Positions 7,996-14,505 of a stretch of DNA of 33,214 bases are shown piece after piece. Below the pieces are notes generated by a model. The model was not told where the DNA came from and ran no database searches. It was given only the letters and a program-made list of their open reading frames with translations. Both the position numbers and the translations under genes were made by a program. The stretch is from Bacteroidetes bacterium UBA1947 (GTDB lineage: Bacteria; Bacteroidota; Bacteroidia; Chitinophagales; Chitinophagaceae): the NCBI GenBank assembly GCA_002336915.1, contig DDET01000031.1:44414-77627 (forward strand), given 5' to 3'. Each line of letters opens with the position of its first letter. The first letter of the stretch is position 1.

Positions 7996-8637
7996 ATGTG
8001 TTTTTCAGCAAGTGCAAGTTTCGCGGCCAGCGCGATATTGCTAACGATCGGGGCTATTTCGATAAAAAAGTCGAAAACAGGCCCGCAAAGATTGTTGTCT
8101 TGTGTGCCTCTCATTTTCGGCATACAGCAGTGTACGGAAGGCATCCTTTGGCTGGGGCTATCGCATACTGAATGGCAATACCTGCGTCGACCAGCGACCT
8201 ATGCCTTCCTGGTATTTGCACAGGTGGTATGGCCAATAATGGTGCCTCTTAGTATGTTGCGAATGGAAACGTTTCCGAAACAAAAAAAAATACTCAAAGT
8301 CTTTTTGGGAATAGGCATTCTGCTTGCCTCATACCTGGCCTTCTGCCTTGGATATTATGATGTAAGCGCCAACATTGATTGTTATCACATCAGTTACAAC
8401 CTTGACTATCCGAAAATCACTCTATTGCTTGGCATACTTTATTTTTTACCTACGGTCATCCCGCCAATGCTCTCCAGCATTAAGCGACTGCGGTTGTTGG
8501 GGACCACGATCTTTTTCTCCTACCTGATAACACACATATTTTATAAAGATTACCTGATATCGGTTTGGTGCTACTTTGCTGCTATCATCAGCCTCATTAT
8601 ACTTTCTATAATAATGAAGTTGAACAAGAAAAAATAA
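7996..8637 (+). CDS. DUF6629-type integral membrane protein
   Basis: This is a 213-residue hydrophobic protein with about seven predicted membrane spans. The likely start is the ATG at 7996, because it gives the N-terminus MCFSASASFAAS, the hallmark beginning of DUF6629 proteins. A longer reading frame from 7936 adds 20 residues with no family support. Further typical parts are the QQCTEGILWL segment after the second span and the central VWPIMVPLSMLRMET. No enzymatic motif is visible and the family function is unknown to me. It is transcribed alone, divergent from the Lon-like gene, and ends in a strong bidirectional terminator shared with the convergent coiled-coil gene. Confidence 0.75.
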   Translation: MCFSASASFAASAILLTIGAISIKKSKTGPQRLLSCVPLIFGIQQCTEGILWLGLSHTEWQYLRRPATYAFLVFAQVVWPIMVPLSMLRMETFPKQKKILKVFLGIGILLASYLAFCLGYYDVSANIDCYHISYNLDYPKITLLLGILYFLPTVIPPMLSSIKRLRLLGTTIFFSYLITHIFYKDYLISVWCYFAAIISLIILSIIMKLNKKK

Positions 8638-8651
8638 AACCAGGTACCACA

Positions 8652-8681
8652 AAAAAGCTTCGGCATATGCCGAAGCTTTTT
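8652..8681. terminator. Bidirectional Rho-independent terminator
   Basis: This is a perfect 30-base palindrome: AAAAAGCTTCGGCAT followed directly by its reverse complement. It forms a GC-rich hairpin with an A tract on one side and a T tract on the other, so it works in both directions. It lies between the convergent stops of the DUF6629 gene and coiled-coil gene A. Confidence 0.85.
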
Positions 8682-8709
8682 CAAATAAAACCAGCTATCA
8701 CATGCAAAC

Positions 8710-9093
8710 TTACATCCATTCAACCGCAAACTCGGTAAACTCATGCCTTAAGTCGTTGATCGCCTTTTCCTCTTGCTTATATTTTTCGTGCAATATTTTG
8801 TGTTGCGTTACTATGGCAGGATCGATATAGCCGGCTGAGGATGCTTCTGCTTCTTTGCCCGCGAGGGCCACATTGAGCCTGGTATCATGTGATAACCTGT
8901 CGATATTATCGCGCTGAACTTTGAACTGGTTTTCGAAATGCTCAATTTTGGATGCCGCTTCGTGACCAGTGTTCCTGCCTGCTATCTCTGTAAGGCGGCC
9001 CTTTAATATGTCTATTTCCTGTTTGTAAAAATCAAGTGCCCTCAACCAGTCGTTGTGCGCATTGCTCATGTGGGTTATGCTAACTTTCTTCAT
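8710..9093 (-). CDS. Small coiled-coil protein A (unknown function; paralogue of 23006-23383)
   Basis: I do not recognise a named family. The 127-residue product is soluble, charged and almost entirely helical, with no signal peptide and no cysteine. It shares the framework W-x-RALDF-x3-E-x3-LK-x3-x-EI...IE-x-F-x-NQF...I-x-x-L-x-x-D with the 125-residue product at 23006-23383; both end in a helix with an F/Y-rich tail (EFTEFAVEWM here). Tryptophan sits at residue 15 here and 16 there, which supports this start. The gene is monocistronic, preceded by a Crp/Fnr-type class II promoter (9111-9155) and followed by a terminator. Regulation together with the cbb3 genes suggests a role in low-oxygen or stress physiology, but the biochemical job is unknown. 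Confidence 0.7.
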   Translation of the reverse strand: MKKVSITHMSNAHNDWLRALDFYKQEIDILKGRLTEIAGRNTGHEAASKIEHFENQFKVQRDNIDRLSHDTRLNVALAGKEAEASSAGYIDPAIVTQHKILHEKYKQEEKAINDLRHEFTEFAVEWM

Positions 9094-9110
9094 ACTTTAT
9101 TATTTTAAGA

Positions 9111-9155
9111 CAAAACTAAAAGACCTACTGCCTGCAATAGATGACGATGGTCATC
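9111..9155 (-). promoter_or_regulatory. Crp/Fnr-type class II promoter of coiled-coil gene A
   Basis: On the minus strand TAGTTTTG (9118 to 9111) is a perfect TAnnTTTG element, predicting a leader of about 14 bases. Exactly 22 bp upstream lies ATGAC-GATG-GTCAT (9141-9154), a perfect palindrome extended by G9140/C9155 to 6+6 bases around a 4-base centre. Its centre is 33 bp from the -7 centre. No -33 TTTG is seen, as expected if an activator occupies that position. Confidence 0.7.
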
Positions 9156-9197
9156 GCGAAGGATGATCGATATTTCTTATAGTTTGCATGAACCGGG

Positions 9198-10655
9198 CTA
9201 GCGGCTTGCGGCACCAAATGGATAAGCAGCAAGCTCCAGGCTTTTGCCGTGGACCAGCTCCAACGTATTCAGATCAATAAATGTGGCATTCCCATTTTTT
9301 TTGCCGCAACCTGATTGATGATGAGAGGCCGGGCCACCAGAGCTGATATTAGCATTGACGACAGCAACAATTTTTCGACGATCGTCGACAGTGATCCCGT
9401 ATGGCTGGTAGCCGGTATTTATCTTCTTGTATACTGCGTTTGTTGCCAGATCGACAATACTTACTGCACCCCTGTTACCCGGAAAGGAAAGGCTGTCATC
9501 GGGAGAGGTTATAAATAATTTGTTCGCAAAATGAGAAATAGCCATAAAAGCGGCAGGCGCTGCCAGGGCTATTGTACTTAGCAAGGTATCATTTTGCATA
9601 TCCAGTATTTTTATTTGGTTTGAGTGAGTTGGCGCGATGTAGCACCTATTGGTATTTGTATCTGCCAAGAGCTCTACCCAATCGAATACTGTTTGGTAGG
9701 GGGCTATATCCATGGGAATTTCGTGAATAAGCGGCTTCAGCGGGTCGGAAATATCAATGCTGTAAATGCGATTGCCACCGGTCGTTCCTACGTACACCTT
9801 TTTGAGCTTTTCATTCACGGCGATCCCGGTTAAATGTTGAAATTGTCCGTTAAATGTATAGGTTGCAAGCACCATCATCTTGTCGAGGTCTACATAAGCT
9901 ATTTTCGCTTCGGTGCTATTGTCAACAAACCATGCGCATTTAGAATCGCCGGAAATTTGAAAGGAAGTCCAGGCACCGTTGCCGAGGTCAATCTGGCCAA
10001 CTAAATTATCCCCATCGGCGCTAAATTTTTGAATAATATTAGTTTGGGCGAAAAAAGACACATACCAATATCGCCTATCGGGCGATACTTTGATGCAGTA
10101 GGGATAGCGGGCACTACCTTGATTCCCGACATCTACGTACCTCATTTGCAATAAAGATGCCGCATCAAGCACTGTCACCACATCGCACATGCGATTAGTG
10201 ATATATATTTTGTCCCTGAGGTGGTCATCGGCAAATTTGATCTTACCATTGGCATCGGGTGCACCATCGGCTATCCAGTCGCGTAGAGATATGTACTGCT
10301 CCTTTGAAAGCGGGGGCCGGTTGTATGGCATAGTGGGTAGCAATACTATCCCAAGCGCAGTATCAATATTGGTTGCATAACAAAAAGAACTGAAGTCGGG
10401 TCTGTAAGGAATTACCGTTGAGCCGGTGCGTGAACCATTAAAGAGCTTTTCCCAGGAGCTTAAATTAAGCCCTGCAACATTGACATAACCACCATCATCA
10501 TGACAACCTGCAGTGGCACAATTATTAATGATGATGGCCTCAATGTTTGGGGGATACCCGGTATAAGCCAGGGGTGGAACGCCTGGAGCATGCTTGCATG
10601 AGGCGCACTGGATGGCGAGTAAAAAGAGGAGATATTTAGTCTTGCGGTGCACCAT
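9198..10655 (-). CDS. Monohaem c-type cytochrome (PSCyt1-like, CX4CH) fused to a YVTN-type beta-propeller, probable lipoprotein
   Basis: The 485-residue product begins with a hydrophobic export signal ending in CASC, a possible though imperfect lipobox. A domain resembling planctomycete cytochrome C follows (about residues 35-135). Its haem motif is CATAGCH, with four rather than two residues between the cysteines. A candidate axial Met lies in LPTMPYNRPPLS, and the domain closes with LRDWIADGAPD, as in this family. The rest is a seven-bladed-type propeller with repeats such as KIYITNRMCDVVTVLD and KKVYVGTTGGNRIYSID. It likely carries electrons or binds a partner in the periplasm. Its start overlaps the stop of the small cytochrome gene upstream by 20 bases, so the two are coupled. 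Confidence 0.8.
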   Translation of the reverse strand: MVHRKTKYLLFLLAIQCASCKHAPGVPPLAYTGYPPNIEAIIINNCATAGCHDDGGYVNVAGLNLSSWEKLFNGSRTGSTVIPYRPDFSSFCYATNIDTALGIVLLPTMPYNRPPLSKEQYISLRDWIADGAPDANGKIKFADDHLRDKIYITNRMCDVVTVLDAASLLQMRYVDVGNQGSARYPYCIKVSPDRRYWYVSFFAQTNIIQKFSADGDNLVGQIDLGNGAWTSFQISGDSKCAWFVDNSTEAKIAYVDLDKMMVLATYTFNGQFQHLTGIAVNEKLKKVYVGTTGGNRIYSIDISDPLKPLIHEIPMDIAPYQTVFDWVELLADTNTNRCYIAPTHSNQIKILDMQNDTLLSTIALAAPAAFMAISHFANKLFITSPDDSLSFPGNRGAVSIVDLATNAVYKKINTGYQPYGITVDDRRKIVAVVNANISSGGPASHHQSGCGKKNGNATFIDLNTLELVHGKSLELAAYPFGAASR

Positions 10656-10953
10656 TATCGAGCCAGCATTTTAGTCTTTGTTTTTCGTCGTCGGTCAACG
10701 GAGTGGCGCTAGCGGGCGGCATTATCTTTAACTCGAAGACATTACGGCGAACAAGGCCCATATCCGCCCTGGCCTTTAGCACACTGTCTATCGTGAAATC
10801 GCCGAGTGAAGAGCCCTGTCCGTGACAGCCCGACACTGCGCACCTTGTGGCAATAATGGGTTTGATGTGAATGGCATAGCTGCATACCGACCCCGGTTCA
10901 TGAACACAGGATATGAGCAGTAATCCGATTATTATAAAGTACTTCTTCGACAC
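10636..10953 (-). CDS. Small CX4CH monohaem cytochrome lipoprotein
   Basis: I place the start at the GTG at 10953, giving a product of about 105 residues (VSKKYFIIIGLLLISC...). This puts a clean lipobox LISC right after the hydrophobic signal. The longer frame from an ATG at 11022 would run through a strong hairpin (10980-11008) and adds no recognisable sequence. The mature part has one haem motif CAVSGCH, again with four residues between cysteines. A candidate axial Met follows (KIMPPASATPLTDDE), and the C-terminus KCWLDNGAPQD matches the planctomycete-type cytochrome fold. It overlaps the propeller cytochrome gene by 20 bases. The pair probably forms a periplasmic electron-transfer or haem-sensing unit; the partner is unknown. 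Confidence 0.72.
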   Translation of the reverse strand: MSKKYFIIIGLLLISCVHEPGSVCSYAIHIKPIIATRCAVSGCHGQGSSLGDFTIDSVLKARADMGLVRRNVFELKIMPPASATPLTDDEKQRLKCWLDNGAPQD

Positions 10954-10979
10954 AGGCAAGTCAATATAAAGTAAAGCAC

Positions 10980-11008
10980 CTTGAGGGCATTCAATGAATA
11001 CCCTCAAG
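10980..11008. other. Strong hairpin between the GEVED gene and the cytochrome pair
   Basis: Arms of 14 bases (CTTGAGGGCATTCA on the plus strand) pair with one wobble, leaving almost no spacer. It lies directly after the stop of the GEVED gene on the minus strand. The downstream U tract is poor, so it may be an inefficient terminator or an mRNA processing/stability element. It argues against translation starting at 11022. Confidence 0.5.
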
Positions 11009-11026
11009 AAAAAATGCAACACGGCC

Positions 11027-11860
11027 TTAGTTTACTTTAACCAGCTTCTGGTAAGAAGAAAAAGCTCCGGACGAAACCTTAATAAAGTAAATACCTGCAG
11101 ATGGTGCCTGTGCATTGATATCAAAATCATAAAATGGCTGCCCCTTGCCATTAAATAAATTGGCGACCAACTTACCTGCAATATCATATAAACCTATGGA
11201 TACCTGTTGATCCTTTCCCCCATCGAAGGACACTGTAATATGGTTTAATGTGGGGTTAGGGAAAACCGAAACATCCGGCGCATTATAGACAAGTTCATTC
11301 ACAGCTGTTGCTGATGCAATTTTCACTATGTAATCTTCCATCTCGCCGTGATAACCTAATCCATCAGCAGGATTGTCACAAGAAGTAGGCAGCGTATGGC
11401 CTGCATCGGAGCTCATTTTTGCCGTTGCCCGCAACATTGTGTAGCCAAGCGGCGCGGTGGCGGGTACTGTAAAGGTCCCAGTATATGTGCCAGGCGTGTG
11501 AAAATCCATCGTAAGAACGAGTTCACCGGCATCATCGAAGCTGAAATTCTTATTATAGTCAAGCCACACGCGAATATTATTCCTAGCAGTCGGGAAATTT
11601 GTCATGTCTTTACTGTCCACCATTGTTACAGTGTACGACTGGCCTCTTAGCAAAGTTGTAGAGTCGCCTGTAGTAACAACAACCGTGGATGCGCTTTCAA
11701 CATTTGCCGATGTACGGTTGATGGTGTTGAGCTTAAAACTGGTAATGCCGGGTTGCTCGGAACTGTAAGGCGTACGGCCGGGAAGCATGCAATACTGGGC
11801 CTGTGCGACTGATGCTATACAAAGGCCTGACAATAAGAATAATTTGGTAAACGTTTTCAT
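11027..11860 (-). CDS. Secreted GEVED-domain protein with type IX sorting domain
   Basis: The 277-residue product has a signal peptide (MKTFTKLFLLSGLCIASVAQAQ). A GEVED-type beta-sandwich follows, recognised by the calcium-loop-like IRVWLDYNKNFSFDDAGELVL, the PLGYTMLRATAKMS strand and the closing HGEMEDYIVKI. From about residue 198 a Por secretion C-terminal domain follows (VSVFPNPTLNHITVSF ... GIYFIKVSSG). It should be exported to the cell surface or medium. GEVED domains usually accompany adhesins or secreted enzymes; no catalytic domain is present here. Its own promoter lies at 11899-11906. It precedes the two cytochrome genes on the same strand, but a hairpin separates them. Confidence 0.85.
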   Translation of the reverse strand: MKTFTKLFLLSGLCIASVAQAQYCMLPGRTPYSSEQPGITSFKLNTINRTSANVESASTVVVTTGDSTTLLRGQSYTVTMVDSKDMTNFPTARNNIRVWLDYNKNFSFDDAGELVLTMDFHTPGTYTGTFTVPATAPLGYTMLRATAKMSSDAGHTLPTSCDNPADGLGYHGEMEDYIVKIASATAVNELVYNAPDVSVFPNPTLNHITVSFDGGKDQQVSIGLYDIAGKLVANLFNGKGQPFYDFDINAQAPSAGIYFIKVSSGAFSSYQKLVKVN

Positions 11861-11898
11861 TTTGCTTTAATTTTTTGCTGATGTAAGAAGAATGCAAC

Positions 11899-11906
11899 CA
11901 AATTTA
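11899..11906 (-). promoter_or_regulatory. -7 promoter element of the GEVED gene (TAAATTTG)
   Basis: TAAATTTG on the minus strand is a perfect TAnnTTTG element and predicts a leader of about 35 bases. No Crp/Fnr palindrome sits 22 bp upstream, so this promoter serves as a negative control for the class II pattern seen elsewhere. A tandem 11-bp repeat lies some 55-75 bp further upstream. Confidence 0.45.
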
Positions 11907-11959
11907 TCCAGGAGGCAATGGAAAACTTGCTAAAAACTCCTAACAATAATTAAGCATGT

Positions 11960-11981
11960 TTAACTGACAATTAACTGACAA
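11960..11981. repeat. Tandem 11-bp direct repeat TTAACTGACAA x2
   Basis: Two identical, directly adjacent copies of TTAACTGACAA occupy 11960-11970 and 11971-11981, one helical turn apart. They lie between the CoA-transferase stop and the GEVED promoter. Direct repeats at helical spacing are typical of response-regulator operators, but this is only a suggestion. Confidence 0.5.
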
Positions 11982-12036
11982 TGCCGCTTATGTTAATTGC
12001 ATGAAACGTGTATGAAACTGAAATGGAAAAGAGAGA

Positions 12037-13323
12037 CTAACAAGCCTGTCGGCGGAACCGCTCAAAATAATCCCTTTCCAGCTGTTCGCGATGAGCGGGA
12101 TGAGCTATAGAGATGAGCAAGCGGGCGCGTTGGTCCATGTTCTTACCATATAGATTTACAGCGCCATATTCTGTAACTATGTAGTGCACGTTACCACGGG
12201 TGGTAACTACTCCGGCACCCTGTTTGAGTACTGAGACTATCCTTGAGGTACCATCTTTTGTAGTCGATGGCAGGGCTATTATTGGTTTCCCGCCCTCGGA
12301 CAGCGATGCCCCCCGCATAAAGTCCATTTGGCCACCAATCCCAGAATATTGATAGGTACCGATGGAATCGGCACAAACCTGGCCGGTGATATCGATCTCG
12401 ATGGCGCTATTGATGGCTGCAACGCGTGGGTTCTTTGATATAACATGCACGTTATTGACATAGGCCACATCCAAACAGTTCACAACAGGATTACTATCAA
12501 CGAAATCGTAGACTTTTCGTGTACCCAGTATAAATGAGCTGATAATTTTGCCACGATGTATTTTCTTATAAGCGTTTGTGATGACACCCGATTCCACCAA
12601 TGGAATAATACCATCTGAAAACATTTCGGTATGTACGCCAAGATCTTTATGATTACCAAGAGCCTGTAGTACAGCATCGGGAATAGTGCCGATGCCTAGC
12701 TGTAGCGTTGATCTGTCTTCAATTAATCCTGCAACATATTTAGCGATCTGAGTTGCAACCTCATCTTTCTCTGCACCATGTTTCAGTTCAGGTAATTCTG
12801 CTTCATGCCATACAAGGGCATCAAAATGCGAGATGTGAAAGACGCCATCGCCAAAGACGACCGGCATGCGTGGATTTACCTGGGCGATCACTTTCTTTGC
12901 ATTTCGCGCAGCGCTTAATGCGGCGTCAACAGAAGTACCTAATGTACAGTAACCATTCCTATCGGGAGGTGATACCTGTACAAGCGCCACATCCAATGGT
13001 AATGCGCCTTTCTCAAAGAGGCGAGGTATTTCGCTTAGAAAAACGGGCACATAATCGCCGCGGTCGCCATTGACCCAGTCGCGCACGTTTGCAGAGACGA
13101 ACAAAGAATTTAAGTAAAAACTGTTTAAGACCTCGGGGTGGTTCCAATCAATGTCGCCATATGTGCTGATCGCAACGAGTTCGACATTTTCGATGTCTCC
13201 TGCCCTTTTCAGTAAAGTATTTACAAGATGCAGTGGCGTAGCAGCACTACCGTGTATGAACACGCGATCGCCGCTTTTTACCAGCTGTACTGCTGACTCA
13301 GCTGAAATGTAGTTAATATCCAT
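12037..13323 (-). CDS. Acetyl-CoA hydrolase/transferase family CoA-transferase (4-hydroxybutyrate CoA-transferase-like)
   Basis: The 428-residue protein has the full family I CoA-transferase layout. The N-terminal half contains VKSGDRVFIHGSAATP and the PPDRNGYCTLG motif. The C-terminal half contains LGIGTIPDAV (about 209-218), the proposed catalytic glutamate in HTEMFSDG (Glu 233) and the QVCADSIG / YQYSGIGGQMDFMRGA stretch. Such enzymes move CoA between acetyl-CoA and short acids (acetate, 4-hydroxybutyrate, succinate). The exact acid cannot be told from sequence. The ATG follows the TauE/SafE-like stop by only 3 bases, so it is probably the last gene of the cbb3 transcript. Linking acetate or CoA metabolism to low-oxygen respiration is then an attractive inference. 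Confidence 0.88.
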   Translation of the reverse strand: MDINYISAESAVQLVKSGDRVFIHGSAATPLHLVNTLLKRAGDIENVELVAISTYGDIDWNHPEVLNSFYLNSLFVSANVRDWVNGDRGDYVPVFLSEIPRLFEKGALPLDVALVQVSPPDRNGYCTLGTSVDAALSAARNAKKVIAQVNPRMPVVFGDGVFHISHFDALVWHEAELPELKHGAEKDEVATQIAKYVAGLIEDRSTLQLGIGTIPDAVLQALGNHKDLGVHTEMFSDGIIPLVESGVITNAYKKIHRGKIISSFILGTRKVYDFVDSNPVVNCLDVAYVNNVHVISKNPRVAAINSAIEIDITGQVCADSIGTYQYSGIGGQMDFMRGASLSEGGKPIIALPSTTKDGTSRIVSVLKQGAGVVTTRGNVHYIVTEYGAVNLYGKNMDQRARLLISIAHPAHREQLERDYFERFRRQAC

Positions 13324-13326
13324 GGC

Positions 13327-14037
13327 CTAACTCTTATGACAACAACTTGCTTTTATCGTGTGATCCTGTACCTCAACTTTGGGGCTTAGGTAAGGTATAC
13401 CCAAATTCATGCCGCGGAGCACAAAAAGGCTGCCGAAGAAGAACATTACAACCGGCACCATTTTCCGGAAATGGGCTGCTTTCAGGAATGCCATGCGGCT
13501 TTTCAGCAGTGTGATACCGACCAGCATTGGCAGGGTGCCCAGCCCAAAGACGTACATCAGTTCCATAGCTTGCAGGCTGCCGGCAGTGGTTATGGAGGCC
13601 GATAGTGCCATGTACACAAGGCCACAAGGCAATAGGCCATTCAGGAAACCCGCCATAAAAAGTGAGGCCAGCCCGGGCCGGGAAATGAACGCGCCAAGCT
13701 GCTTTTTTACATATTCTGTCCATGGCAATTTGATATTCGTTTTATCAGTGGGTATAAATGCGAAGATGCCTGCGATAAGCAATGTTATCCCCAGGCCAAT
13801 AGATACGTATTGCTGTATATGCGGAGAGAATAAACCGCTGAACGAATGCAATAGCATGGCCAGAAGTGCATAAGTAGTTATACGCCCGAAGTGATAAAGG
13901 GCTATGCCAAATATCTTTTTGATGCCTTGCAAGAATTGAAAAGGCATGATCCACACTATGGGCCCGCACATACCCGCACAGTGCAGGCTGCCTGTAAAAC
14001 CCATGAGTAGTGCTATGGTGAAGCTGAAGGAATTCAT
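13327..14037 (-). CDS. TauE/SafE (DsbD_2-like) membrane protein of cbb3 clusters
   Basis: The 236-residue protein has about six membrane spans. The first span carries GSLHCAGMCGPI, a C-x3-C pair typical of the cbb3-linked sulfite exporter TauE/SafE-like group. A second conserved motif, NGLLPCGLVYMAL, lies in mid-protein, and the C-terminus ends in a CCHKS tail. In other genomes these proteins sit beside ccoGH/ccoI and are thought to help copper delivery to the oxidase. Cysteines placed in both membrane motifs plus the terminal Cys-Cys-His fit metal handling. The start overlaps the ccoH stop by 4 bases, so the two are translationally coupled. Sulfite export is unlikely in this context. Confidence 0.82.
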   Translation of the reverse strand: MNSFSFTIALLMGFTGSLHCAGMCGPIVWIMPFQFLQGIKKIFGIALYHFGRITTYALLAMLLHSFSGLFSPHIQQYVSIGLGITLLIAGIFAFIPTDKTNIKLPWTEYVKKQLGAFISRPGLASLFMAGFLNGLLPCGLVYMALSASITTAGSLQAMELMYVFGLGTLPMLVGITLLKSRMAFLKAAHFRKMVPVVMFFFGSLFVLRGMNLGIPYLSPKVEVQDHTIKASCCHKS

Positions 14038-14480
14038 TGCTTGCCGAGATCTAATTCTGATTCCTGATAATACTTCTTGCCTGCTGCCTGGATGCTTATC
14101 TTAACTGTATAGTGTGTTTTCTGCAGCTGGCTGCGGGTAAGCACAATGGTATTGTTGATCGCATTAGCAGGGAAATGCTTATCCCAGCTTGCATGCACTG
14201 CCGAATAAAAGTAGATATCCCCGGAAACAGCCTTGTCTTTAAGGTCGGTGGGGAGATCGAGCGTTACAGCAGTTTCATTGGCGTGCAAAAGAACCGGCTG
14301 TGACAATGAGGATTGATTTTTACCGGCATCTATTACATCCTGGTAAACTATTTCATCGGCGTAATACTTGTCAGACACCAAGTCGAAATGCTGGCGGGTA
14401 CTGGCCACTACCATTGTGCCGATGAGTAATACAAAACCTAAATACAGGAGCGCTATCTTAATTCCCCAACTGATTTTCAT
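14034..14480 (-). CDS. ccoH: CcoH/FixH-family cbb3 oxidase assembly protein
   Basis: The 148-residue protein has one N-terminal membrane span (residues 8-27) and a periplasmic beta-rich domain, the layout of FixH/CcoH. Typical is the segment after the span, FDLVSDKYYADEIVYQDVID, with a conserved Lys-Tyr-Tyr and helical turn. CcoH interacts with the assembling cbb3 complex and is needed for its stability. It lies 25 bp after ccoG and overlaps the TauE/SafE-like gene by 4 bases. Sequence similarity in this family is low, so the call rests mainly on topology and position. Confidence 0.85.
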   Translation of the reverse strand: MKISWGIKIALLYLGFVLLIGTMVVASTRQHFDLVSDKYYADEIVYQDVIDAGKNQSSLSQPVLLHANETAVTLDLPTDLKDKAVSGDIYFYSAVHASWDKHFPANAINNTIVLTRSQLQKTHYTVKISIQAAGKKYYQESELDLGKQ

Positions 14481-14505
14481 GATCTCAATTTTTTATAGTT
14501 ATCGT

